Shown here piece after piece: positions 1 to 5,207 of a stretch of DNA of 5,207 nucleotides. Every line of letters starts with the position of its first letter. Within the stretch, counting starts at the first letter, position 1. This DNA comes from Clostridiaceae bacterium (lineage in GTDB: Bacteria; Bacillota; Clostridia; Acetivibrionales; DTU013). The DNA lies in NCBI GenBank assembly GCA_012799845.1, contig JAAZKL010000416.1:1-5207 (forward strand). The letters are read 5' to 3'. The notes beneath the pieces were generated by a model. It did not search any database. It saw nothing but the letters and a program-made list of their open reading frames with translations, and had not been told where the DNA came from. The position numbers were made by a program, and so were the translations under genes.

Positions 1-1
1 A

Positions 2-103
2 GGATATAAAATAAGTGATAAATTCAGGGTAACTGAAAATACTAAAAAAGTGCTGAAAATCGAATTCAATCGGAGGGGTCATGACTATGATGAAGGATAT
101 TGA
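2..103 (+). CDS. tilS: C-terminal end of TilS-like tRNA(Ile)-lysidine synthetase (partial, 5' end outside window)
   Basis: An open frame enters from the left edge and ends at TGA 101-103, leaving 33 residues. They include GYKISDKF followed by RVTENTKKVLKIEF. This resembles the C-terminal substrate-binding domain end of Firmicutes TilS, where a 'G-y-r-i-D-k-f-k-v' stretch is followed by 'T-k-k-v-l-k-i'. TilS uses ATP to attach lysine to C34 of the tRNA-Ile CAU anticodon, so that it reads AUA. The catalytic N-terminal PP-loop domain lies outside the window, so the call rests on this tail and on position: tilS directly upstream of hpt and ftsH is a conserved order in Firmicutes. The frame overlaps the hpt start by 23 nt and contains the hpt ribosome binding site, which suggests translational coupling. 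Identity is inferred from a short stretch and could be wrong. Confidence 0.66.
   Translation, partial: GYKISDKFRVTENTKKVLKIEFNRRGHDYDEGY
72..78 (+). promoter_or_regulatory. Ribosome binding site of hpt, inside the tilS reading frame
   Basis: GGAGGGG lies just before the hpt ATG at 81. The spacing is tight for ATG 81: 4 nt counted from the end of GGAGG. It is about 10 nt for ATG 87 and 13 nt for ATG 90, so ATG 87 is a realistic alternative start. Confidence 0.6.
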
Positions 104-632
104 AGAGGTCCTGGTATCGCGCGAACAAATAAGCGAGATGGTAAAGAGGCTGGGCAGGCGCATATCTGAAGACTATGCGGGCAAAGAGCTCGTCCTCGTG
201 GGAGTGCTCAAAGGCGGGTTCATTTTCCTGGCCGATTTGATGAGGGAGATCTCGATACCTGTGGACATGGATTTCATAGCGGTTTCCAGCTACGGGGAAT
301 CCACCAGGTCCTCGGGCGTCGTGCGGATAATAAAGGATATCGACCTCGACGTCGTCGGCAAACATGTGCTGATAGTCGAAGACCTTGTCGATACCGGCCT
401 GACGCTGAGGCATCTGAAGGATCTCTTCAATACAAGGGGCCCGAAAAGCGTGAAGATCTGCACCGCATTCGACAAGCCGTCGAGAAGGAAGGTGGAGATC
501 GAGGTCGAATACAACGGGATAGAAGTACCGGATAAATTCATAGTCGGCTATGGCCTTGACTATGCGGGCAGATACCGGAATCTGCCGGACGTTTGCACAC
601 TTAAGGAAGAGGTTTATGCAAAAAAACACTGA
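81..632 (+). CDS. hpt: Hypoxanthine(-guanine) phosphoribosyltransferase
   Basis: This cytosolic purine salvage enzyme transfers the phosphoribosyl group of PRPP to hypoxanthine, and usually guanine, giving IMP or GMP. The 183 residues match the usual bacterial length of about 175-185. The PRPP-binding motif VLIVEDLVDTGLTL is at residues 96-109, with the acidic pair E100-D101 and the likely catalytic base D104. The flexible-loop motif SSYGEST is at 69-75, the base-recognition lysine is probably K132 in AFDKPSRR, and PDKFIVGYGLDYAGRYRNLP at 150-169 carries the expected metal-site aspartate D160. ATG 87 or ATG 90, giving MMKDIEEV or MKDIEEV, are possible starts and resemble the family N-terminus. 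The start overlaps the end of the tilS-like frame, so the two are probably cotranscribed. No promoter of its own is visible. Purine specificity cannot be read from the sequence alone. Confidence 0.96.
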   Translation: MTMMKDIEEVLVSREQISEMVKRLGRRISEDYAGKELVLVGVLKGGFIFLADLMREISIPVDMDFIAVSSYGESTRSSGVVRIIKDIDLDVVGKHVLIVEDLVDTGLTLRHLKDLFNTRGPKSVKICTAFDKPSRRKVEIEVEYNGIEVPDKFIVGYGLDYAGRYRNLPDVCTLKEEVYAKKH

Positions 633-649
633 ACACACAGACAAAACTG

Positions 650-679
650 CGGCGGCTGCGGTATATAGTTTAGCCGCCG
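650..679 (+). terminator. GC-rich hairpin after hpt, possible weak intrinsic terminator
   Basis: CGGCGGCT (650-657) is the reverse complement of AGCCGCCG (672-679), giving an 8-bp stem around a 14-nt loop. A T-rich but interrupted stretch follows (GCGTTTATTGTGTTTT, 680-695). A run of uninterrupted Ts is missing, so termination may be partial, with some readthrough into ftsH. It sits 18 bp after the hpt stop. Confidence 0.5.
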
Positions 680-712
680 GCGTTTATTGTGTTTTATAGT
701 GGTTTATGTTAA

Positions 713-723
713 TATAATATAAT
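713..723 (+). promoter_or_regulatory. Candidate -10 region(s) of an ftsH promoter
   Basis: Two TATAAT hexamers share one base, at 713-718 and 718-723, inside an AT-rich stretch between the hpt hairpin and ftsH. A transcript starting about 7 nt downstream would have a leader of roughly 36-41 nt before the TTG at 766. No good -35 box is seen at 16-18 bp. The nearest TTGACA-like hexamer is TTGTGT at 687-692, 20 bp from the first -10. This is a prediction from consensus only. Confidence 0.45.
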
Positions 724-752
724 CTGGAAAGCGATTTGGCCATTGGTGGTCC

Positions 753-758
753 AGGAGG
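753..758 (+). promoter_or_regulatory. Ribosome binding site that fixes the ftsH start at 766
   Basis: A perfect AGGAGG lies 7 nt before TTG 766-768. Starting instead at TTG 736 would put this site inside the coding sequence and leave only the poorer GGAAAG (725-730) upstream. Confidence 0.8.
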
Positions 759-765
759 GAGATAT

Positions 766-2580
766 TTGAATTATTTTAGAAATTTTAGCTTTTATATAGT
801 AATCATCGTGTTGTTTTTGTTCATGGTGATGCTTTTGACAAGCACCGGAAATCCGGCACAGCTCAGCTATACACAGCTGCTTTCACATATAGAGAACAGC
901 AACGTACAGAGCATAACTCTTGAAGCTGATGAAGCGACAGTAGAACTGATCAATCCGAACAAGGGGTCGAAAACCAGGGAATATGTGGTTTATATATCGT
1001 CGATCGATTCATTCACCGAAATGGTGACGGAGGCATGGAAGAAAGGACAGGTCAAGGATTTCAGGGTCCAGAGACCGTGGACGGCGCCCTGGTGGATATC
1101 GATCCTTCCGACGCTGGGGCTCATCGTAATATTCGTAATATTCTGGGTGTTCTTTCTCCAGCAGTCGCAGGGCGGAGGCGGCAACAGGATGATGGCCTTC
1201 GGGAAGAGCCGCGCCAGGATCAATACAGATGAAAAGAGGAAGGTCACATTTGAAGATGTGGCCGGAGCTGACGAAGAAAAGGAAGAACTAGAGGAGATCG
1301 TGGAATTCCTCAAATCTCCGAAGAAATTTATAGAACTGGGCGCCAGGATCCCCAAGGGCGTATTGCTGGTAGGACCGCCCGGTACGGGCAAGACGCTGCT
1401 GGCAAGGGCTGTTTCTGGAGAAGCTGGGGTCCCGTTTTTCAGCATTAGCGGATCGGACTTCGTTGAGATGTTTGTCGGCGTCGGTGCGTCAAGAGTCCGT
1501 GACCTTTTTGAACAGGCGAAAAAGAGCGCGCCGTGCATAGTGTTCATAGATGAGATAGACGCAGTAGGCAGACACAGGGGGGCAGGATTGGGCGGAGGCC
1601 ATGACGAGCGTGAACAGACGCTGAACCAGTTACTCGTCGAAATGGACGGCTTTGGTATAAATGAAGGCGTCATCATACTGGCGGCGACCAACAGGCCTGA
1701 TATACTGGATCCCGCGCTGTTGAGGCCAGGAAGGTTCGACAGGAGGATATATGTAGGACTGCCCGATATAAAGGGGCGGGAAGCCATTCTGAAAGTGCAT
1801 GCCAAGGGTAAGCCCCTGGGCTCGGATGTGAGGCTCGACGAGCTGGCGAAGAGCACGCCCGGGTTTACAGGAGCGGACCTGGAGAACCTGCTGAACGAGG
1901 CAGCTCTGTTTGCGGCGCGCAAAAACAAAAAGCGCATCGAAATGGAAGAGATAAAGGAAGCTACGTTCAAAGCGGTCGTCGGTCCCGAGAAAAAGAGCAA
2001 GGTCATGAGCGAGAAGGAGAAGAAGCTTACGGCATACCATGAAGCAGGACATGCCATAGCGGTAAAGGTGGCCTCCACCACAAACAAGGTCGACAGGGTA
2101 TCTATAATACCTTCAGGACGTGCAGGCGGCTATACTGCGCATAAACCCGACGAGGACAAATCATATCATACGAAGTCGCAGCTCATGGAAGAGATCATTA
2201 TCTCAATGGGAGGACGTGCGGCTGAAGACCTTGTGCTCGGCGAGATAAGCACCGGGGCGGCCAATGACCTCAAGCATGCAAACGGCATAGCCAGGAGTAT
2301 GATAATGAAGTTCGGTATGAGCGAAACCCTTGGCAACATGGTCTTCGACGAGAACGACGAGGTGTTCATCGGACGCGACTTCGGGCATACCAAGAGTTAC
2401 AGCGAGGAAATGGCGGCCATCATCGACAGGGAGATCAAGAGCATTATCGATAATGCCTATGAAAAGACGAAATCCATACTAAATGAGCATATCAATGTGC
2501 TCCACAAAGTGGCAGAAGCGCTCCTGGAGAAGGAAAAGCTGGAAGGCCACGAATTCGAGGCTATTTTTGCAGGTACCTGA
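766..2580 (+). CDS. ftsH: ATP-dependent zinc metalloprotease FtsH (TTG start)
   Basis: FtsH is a membrane-anchored hexameric AAA+ protease that extracts and degrades misfolded membrane proteins and short-lived regulators in the cytoplasm. From TTG 766 the product has 604 residues and begins MNYFRNFSFYIVI. The first membrane segment is at about 8-25, followed by an extracytoplasmic loop and a second segment at about 110-131. The AAA+ module has Walker A GPPGTGKT (203-210), pore motif FVG (236-238), Walker B IVFIDEID (258-265), and a second region of homology TNRPDILDPALLRPGRFDRR (308-327) with likely arginine fingers R320 and R323. The protease domain has HEAGH (425-429), and the likely third zinc ligand is D501 in STGAANDLKHA. 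All expected catalytic residues are present. The length is typical of Clostridia. An upstream in-frame TTG at 736 would add 10 residues (MAIGGPGGRY) but has a poorer ribosome binding site and nearly touches the predicted transcription start. Placement after hpt is the usual Firmicutes order. Confidence 0.97.
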   Translation: MNYFRNFSFYIVIIVLFLFMVMLLTSTGNPAQLSYTQLLSHIENSNVQSITLEADEATVELINPNKGSKTREYVVYISSIDSFTEMVTEAWKKGQVKDFRVQRPWTAPWWISILPTLGLIVIFVIFWVFFLQQSQGGGGNRMMAFGKSRARINTDEKRKVTFEDVAGADEEKEELEEIVEFLKSPKKFIELGARIPKGVLLVGPPGTGKTLLARAVSGEAGVPFFSISGSDFVEMFVGVGASRVRDLFEQAKKSAPCIVFIDEIDAVGRHRGAGLGGGHDEREQTLNQLLVEMDGFGINEGVIILAATNRPDILDPALLRPGRFDRRIYVGLPDIKGREAILKVHAKGKPLGSDVRLDELAKSTPGFTGADLENLLNEAALFAARKNKKRIEMEEIKEATFKAVVGPEKKSKVMSEKEKKLTAYHEAGHAIAVKVASTTNKVDRVSIIPSGRAGGYTAHKPDEDKSYHTKSQLMEEIIISMGGRAAEDLVLGEISTGAANDLKHANGIARSMIMKFGMSETLGNMVFDENDEVFIGRDFGHTKSYSEEMAAIIDREIKSIIDNAYEKTKSILNEHINVLHKVAEALLEKEKLEGHEFEAIFAGT

Positions 2581-2593
2581 CATCAGGTACCTG
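2570..2593 (+). repeat. Tandem 10-bp palindromes forming a hairpin over the ftsH stop codon
   Basis: The perfect palindrome CAGGTACCTG occurs at 2570-2579 and again at 2584-2593, separated by ACAT. Transcribed, the copies can pair as a 10-bp stem with a 4-nt loop. The TGA stop (2578-2580) lies in the top of the first arm and the loop. The nearest T-run (2612-2617) is 18 nt past the stem, so this fold alone is not a classical intrinsic terminator. Confidence 0.6.
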
Positions 2594-2617
2594 GTATTTG
2601 GTCTGATATGATTTTTT
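2582..2617 (+). terminator. Alternative hairpin followed by T6 after ftsH, possible terminator
   Basis: ATCAG (2582-2586) pairs with CTGAT (2603-2607). After a 2-nt bulge, ACC (2589-2591) pairs with GGT (2600-2602). The loop is 2592-2599. Four bases later comes TTTTTT (2612-2617), a layout closer to an intrinsic terminator. The 5' arm uses bases of the second CAGGTACCTG copy, so this fold excludes the 10-bp hairpin. The stem is short and bulged, so strength is doubtful. Confidence 0.35.
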
Positions 2618-2627
2618 CAGGTATGAT

Positions 2628-2655
2628 TTTATACAGTATTGTTTTTTAGTATAAA
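2628..2655 (+). promoter_or_regulatory. Inverted repeat with -10-like hexamer in the metK leader
   Basis: TTTATAC (2628-2634) and GTATAAA (2649-2655) are perfect inverted copies 14 bp apart. The right arm contains TATAAA (2650-2655), a -10-like hexamer, and TTTTTT follows at 2656-2661. It could be an operator over a promoter or a weak AT-rich hairpin. No convincing -35 is seen 16-18 bp upstream of TATAAA. The 101-bp leader shows none of the conserved motifs of a SAM riboswitch. Confidence 0.35.
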
Positions 2656-2666
2656 TTTTTTCAGGC

Positions 2667-2673
2667 GGGGGAG
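2667..2673 (+). promoter_or_regulatory. Ribosome binding site of metK
   Basis: GGGGGAG ends 8 nt before the ATG at 2682, a normal position. It supports that start. Confidence 0.7.
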
Positions 2674-2681
2674 AGCTGTAA

Positions 2682-3875
2682 ATGACGAGGAAATTCTTCA
2701 CTTCGGAGTCCGTCACGGAAGGTCATCCGGACAAGATTTGCGACCAGGTATCCGATGCTGTGCTCGATGCTTATTTTGCGCAGGATCCGTATGCCAGGGT
2801 CGCGTGTGAAACGGCTGTGACTACCGGAATGGTCCTGGTCATGGGAGAAATAACTGCAGCATGCAGTGTCGATATACCGAAAGTCGTCCGTGAAACGATA
2901 CTTGAAATTGGATATGACGATTCAAAGCTCGGGTTTGACGGCAACAGTTGTGCGGTACTGGTTTCCATCGATAAACAGTCCCCGGATATCGCCATGGGCG
3001 TGGACAGGGCGCTGGAAGCCAGGGACGGCCGGATGGACGATTCACAGATCGAGGCCATAGGCGCCGGCGACCAGGGCATGATGTTCGGATTTGCGTGCAA
3101 TGAGACTCCCGAACTGATGCCGATGCCTGTTGCGCTGGCACACAGGATCACGAGGAGGCTTGCCCAGGTCCGGAAGAGCGGACTGGTCCCTTATCTGAGG
3201 CCTGACGGCAAATCGCAGGTAACGGTGGAGTATGACGGGGACAAGCCTGTCAGGGTCGATGCGGTGGTCGTTTCCACACAGCATGAAGACGGAGTGTATC
3301 GTGAGAGGATCGAACAGGATATCAAAAGATATGTGCTGAGCGAGACCATACCGCCAGAGTTTATCGACGGCAGTACCGGAATACTCATCAATCCTACAGG
3401 CAGGTTCGTCGTGGGCGGACCCCAGGGTGATTCCGGGCTTACCGGCAGGAAAATCATCGTGGACACATACGGCGGCTATGCAAGGCATGGCGGAGGGGCG
3501 TTCTCAGGAAAAGACCCGACGAAGGTCGACCGTTCCGCCGCATATGCAGCCCGTTATGCGGCCAAGAACATTGTGGCCGCAGACCTGGCAGACAAACTGG
3601 AGATACAGCTTGCATACGCTATAGGAGTTGCCAATCCTGTATCGGTGTTCGTCGATACTTTCGGTACCGGGAGGATAGCTGAAGAAAAAATAGCAGAACT
3701 CGTCCGCAAACACTTCGATCTGAGACCTGCCGCCATCATAAGGGATCTGGATCTCAGAAGGCCTATCTATAAACAAACCGCGGCTTATGGGCATTTCGGG
3801 CGTACCGATATAGATCTGCCGTGGGAAAGGACGGACAAGGCGGAAGTCCTCAGGGAAGATGCACGATACATATAA
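2682..3875 (+). CDS. metK: S-adenosylmethionine synthetase (methionine adenosyltransferase)
   Basis: This cytosolic enzyme makes S-adenosylmethionine from ATP and L-methionine, releasing phosphate and pyrophosphate, and so supplies the cell's main methyl donor. The 397 residues match the family's usual 380-400. The N-terminal methionine and ATP site motif is TSESVTEGHPDKICDQVSDA (7-26). The hallmark GAGDQGMMFG is at 127-136, and the glycine-rich phosphate-binding GGGAFSGKDPTKVDRS is at 270-285. The three-domain order is complete and the ending, at TAA 3873-3875, looks normal. The ATG has a good ribosome binding site and gives the standard start MTRKFFTSESVTEGHPDK. It lies 101 bp after ftsH on the same strand, and the palindromes between them suggest it is a separate or attenuated unit. 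A convergent HD-GYP gene follows. Confidence 0.98.
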   Translation: MTRKFFTSESVTEGHPDKICDQVSDAVLDAYFAQDPYARVACETAVTTGMVLVMGEITAACSVDIPKVVRETILEIGYDDSKLGFDGNSCAVLVSIDKQSPDIAMGVDRALEARDGRMDDSQIEAIGAGDQGMMFGFACNETPELMPMPVALAHRITRRLAQVRKSGLVPYLRPDGKSQVTVEYDGDKPVRVDAVVVSTQHEDGVYRERIEQDIKRYVLSETIPPEFIDGSTGILINPTGRFVVGGPQGDSGLTGRKIIVDTYGGYARHGGGAFSGKDPTKVDRSAAYAARYAAKNIVAADLADKLEIQLAYAIGVANPVSVFVDTFGTGRIAEEKIAELVRKHFDLRPAAIIRDLDLRRPIYKQTAAYGHFGRTDIDLPWERTDKAEVLREDARYI

Positions 3876-3942
3876 AACCGCATAGACTTGAAAACCGCAG
3901 AAAGCGACAACTTAAGTTAATACGAAAACCGGCAGCATGAAA
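3876..3942. other. Convergent junction between metK and the HD-GYP gene
   Basis: This 67-bp spacer lies between two genes that end facing each other. I see no GC-rich hairpin with a T-run on either strand. It holds a 10-bp palindrome without a loop, AACTTAAGTT (3909-3918). AAAACCG occurs at 3874-3880, 3891-3897 and 3925-3931, the first copy overlapping the metK stop. On the minus strand these read CGGTTTT. Confidence 0.55.
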
Positions 3943-4998
3943 CTACACGAAAACCTCAACGATCTCCACATCGGCGCGTTCGTTAAGATCGACGATGTAC
4001 GGCTGCAGCACCGGCGGGCCTGCCTTGTTGGAGAATACGCTGATCTTCTGCCTTGAGCCCCCGACATGGCCCGAGGACACCACGCTTCCGACCTCGCCCG
4101 TGTTGAGGAGCACAAGCGTACCTTCCGCGTATACAGCTATGCTGTCAATGAAAAGATCTACTATGAACGGATCGAAAAGTATCCCGGAGTTGTTCAATAT
4201 GTACTCTGCCGCCACGTGCGGCAGTTCCTTCTTCTTATATACCCTGTCGGACGTGAGGGCGTCATAGACGTCAGCCAGTGCGACGATCCTTGACAAAGGA
4301 TCGATATCATTCGCCGACACACCCATCGGATATCCGCTGCCGTCCCATTTCTCATGATGCTGGAAGGCGACATTTGCGATCTTTGTCCCGAGTTGGTAGG
4401 AGTTTTTGATTATTTCCCAGCCATATACGGTGTGCAGCTTCATTATGTGGAATTCCTCGTCAGAAAGTTTGTCCGGCTTCTGCAGGATTTCGACGGGAAC
4501 TTTGCATTTGCCTATGTCATGCAGGATCGCGCCCATACCCAGCGTCATCAGGGGATCTTTTCCGTACCCGAGTTTTTTGCCTATTATGATCGAATAAATG
4601 CATACATCTACCGAATGAAGGAAGGTATAGCTGTCGATATCTCTTATACCCGTAAGCTGCAGCATTACGGTCTCGTTCTCCATTACCCTGTTCAGTATGT
4701 CATTCACCGTCTCCCTGACCTGAACGATATCGGCATCCCTGTTCCTTCTGGCCATCGCGAATATGGTTTTGATAGTGGCCGCGGCATGATTGTAAAGCCT
4801 TTCTTCCTCAAATTCTTCGACCGGTTCGAAAAAATCTTCGTCCACATAGACATGTTCAATCCTGAAGGAATCAAGTTTCCTCAGGTACAGCGGTTTGACA
4901 ACAAAGCCGGCCAGCAGCAACAGTCTGCCGTCCGGCAATATCACATCTCTTGCCAGCCGCATGCCAGGTTTCAACTGTGAGAGTTCCAGCCTGATCAC
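3943..4998 (-). CDS. HD-GYP domain protein, probable cyclic-di-GMP phosphodiesterase (GTG start)
   Basis: HD-GYP proteins are metal-dependent phosphodiesterases that usually hydrolyse cyclic-di-GMP, lowering the second messenger that controls motility, biofilm formation and sporulation. From GTG 4998-4996 the product has 351 residues. The first ~60, with LSQLKPGMRLARDV, resemble the N-terminal module common in clostridial HD-GYP proteins. A helical linker follows, then the HD-GYP domain at about 110-290. That domain has H128 in YTFLHSVDV, HDIGK (160-164), H189 in MKLHT, HHEKWDGSGYP (214-224, with GYP 222-224), and ADVYDALTSDRVYKK (242-256). The metal-site histidines and aspartates expected of an active enzyme are present. 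The last ~60 residues form a conserved-looking tail (GTLVLLNTGEVGSVV). No receiver, PAS or membrane segment is visible, so the protein is probably cytosolic. AGGAGG lies 7 nt before the GTG. An upstream in-frame ATG at 5091 would add 31 residues but would translate across the promoter. Enzyme activity is inferred from motifs. Confidence 0.93.
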   Translation of the reverse strand: MIRLELSQLKPGMRLARDVILPDGRLLLLAGFVVKPLYLRKLDSFRIEHVYVDEDFFEPVEEFEEERLYNHAAATIKTIFAMARRNRDADIVQVRETVNDILNRVMENETVMLQLTGIRDIDSYTFLHSVDVCIYSIIIGKKLGYGKDPLMTLGMGAILHDIGKCKVPVEILQKPDKLSDEEFHIMKLHTVYGWEIIKNSYQLGTKIANVAFQHHEKWDGSGYPMGVSANDIDPLSRIVALADVYDALTSDRVYKKKELPHVAAEYILNNSGILFDPFIVDLFIDSIAVYAEGTLVLLNTGEVGSVVSSGHVGGSRQKISVFSNKAGPPVLQPYIVDLNERADVEIVEVFV

Positions 4999-5005
4999 GC
5001 CGTAT

Positions 5006-5011
5006 CCTCCT
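5006..5011 (-). promoter_or_regulatory. Ribosome binding site that fixes the HD-GYP gene start
   Basis: The plus strand reads CCTCCT, which is AGGAGG on the minus strand, 7 nt before GTG 4998-4996. No comparable site precedes the upstream ATG at 5091. Confidence 0.8.
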
Positions 5012-5034
5012 GAATCGTATACGGTTATATCTGC

Positions 5035-5064
5035 ATTATACCACATGCGGCATGAAAAGTTAAA
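5035..5064 (-). promoter_or_regulatory. Extended -10 promoter of the HD-GYP gene
   Basis: On the minus strand, TATAAT (5040-5035) is directly preceded by TGG (5043-5041), giving a full extended -10, TGnTATAAT. A -35-like TTTAAC lies at 5064-5059 with an 18-bp spacer. Transcription would start near 5028, leaving a leader of about 30 nt that contains the AGGAGG. It does not match the flagellar sigma-D pattern. The leader is too short for a cyclic-di-GMP riboswitch. Confidence 0.68.
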
Positions 5065-5085
5065 CGATTCACCTGGATCCGGTCG

Positions 5086-5207
5086 TGTCAACTTGTTTTA
5101 GGTTTTATGTCACTGTCTGTCCCTCTTTTTGGGCAAGAATCATATGGCAAATCCATTATCTCGTATGGATCTAAGTGTCTGTGTCAGCAGAGTTACTTTC
5201 CCGCTAT
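5086..5207. other. Right-edge region with TGTC-rich short repeats, no convincing gene
   Basis: No coding sequence can be supported here. On the plus strand there is TGTCAACTTGTTTTAGG from 5086, TGTCAC at 5108-5113, TGTCTGT at 5114-5120 and 5176-5182, and GTGTCA at 5085-5090 and 5181-5186. A small 6-bp hairpin pairs ATCCAT (5151-5156) with ATGGAT (5165-5170). Short open frames touch the window edge on both strands but have no ribosome binding site or recognisable motif. The region could be plain intergenic DNA upstream of the next gene, or the end of an insertion element. Confidence 0.35.

Noticed and set aside
66..644. 192-codon open frame antisense to hpt
   Set aside because: It mirrors the hpt gene, whose motifs are complete. 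It has no recognisable domain.
990..2087. 365-codon open frame antisense to ftsH
   Set aside because: It lies wholly inside a clear ftsH gene, is rich in Ser/Pro/Ala low-complexity residues, has no recognised motif, and is best explained by ftsH codon use.
2581..2681. SAM riboswitch upstream of metK
   Set aside because: Such switches often precede metK, so I looked for SAM-I and S(MK)-type conserved cores. None is visible, and the leader is short and dominated by AT-rich repeats.
4354..4980. 208-codon plus-strand frame opposite the HD-GYP gene
   Set aside because: The minus-strand gene carries all HD-GYP motifs plus a promoter and ribosome binding site. The opposite frame has no motif or ribosome binding site of note.
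4999..5028. Cyclic-di-GMP riboswitch in the HD-GYP leader
   Set aside because: The predicted leader is only about 30 nt, too short for either known class, and no conserved core is seen.
5086..5091. TTGACA on the minus strand as a -35 box
   Set aside because: No -10-like hexamer lies 15-18 bp downstream. The extended -10 at 5035-5043 is too far away to pair with it.
5140..5205. Minus-strand frame from the right edge ending at TGA 5142-5140
   Set aside because: It has only 21 codons before the stop and no family-specific motif. It is mentioned only as weak support for an element edge.
5144..5207. Plus-strand frame starting at ATG 5144 and open to the window edge
   Set aside because: It has only 21 codons, no ribosome binding site and no recognisable residues. 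Chance openness is likely.
1..5207. CRISPR array, tRNA or rRNA genes, prophage or defence system
   Set aside because: No regularly spaced repeats, tRNA-like folds or rRNA segments are apparent, and all long genes belong to known housekeeping or signalling families.

Overview
The window looks like chromosomal housekeeping DNA from a Gram-positive bacterium of the class Clostridia. The evidence is the tilS-hpt-ftsH gene order, strong AGGAGG-type ribosome binding sites, TTG and GTG starts, and frequent AGG and ATA codons. I did not compute base composition or search databases, so I name no genus.

Layout from left to right. (1) Positions 2-103 encode the last residues of a protein that reads like the C-terminus of TilS, the tRNA-Ile lysidine synthetase. 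It runs out of the window and overlaps the next gene. (2) hpt (81-632) encodes a hypoxanthine-type phosphoribosyltransferase. (3) A hairpin and then TATAAT-like hexamers fill the gap before ftsH (766-2580), the membrane-anchored AAA+ zinc protease. The best ftsH start is the TTG at 766, not the upstream TTG at 736. (4) A 101-bp spacer (2581-2681) is dense in palindromes and short repeats. It leads to metK (2682-3875), S-adenosylmethionine synthetase. (5) After a 67-bp convergent junction, a minus-strand gene (4998 down to 3943) encodes an HD-GYP domain protein, a likely cyclic-di-GMP phosphodiesterase. It starts at GTG and has its own extended -10 promoter. (6) The last ~120 bp (5086-5207) show no convincing gene. 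They contain TGTC-rich short repeats and could be the edge of an insertion element, but this is weak.

The plus-strand genes cover tRNA modification, purine salvage, membrane protein quality control and methyl-donor synthesis. The first three are a conserved Firmicutes neighbourhood. metK and the HD-GYP gene are probably separate transcription units, and no single pathway links all five genes.

I found no undescribed system here. The points most worth checking are the overlapping alternative hairpins at the ftsH stop codon, the inverted repeat in the metK leader, the start-codon corrections for ftsH and the HD-GYP gene, and the nature of the right edge.
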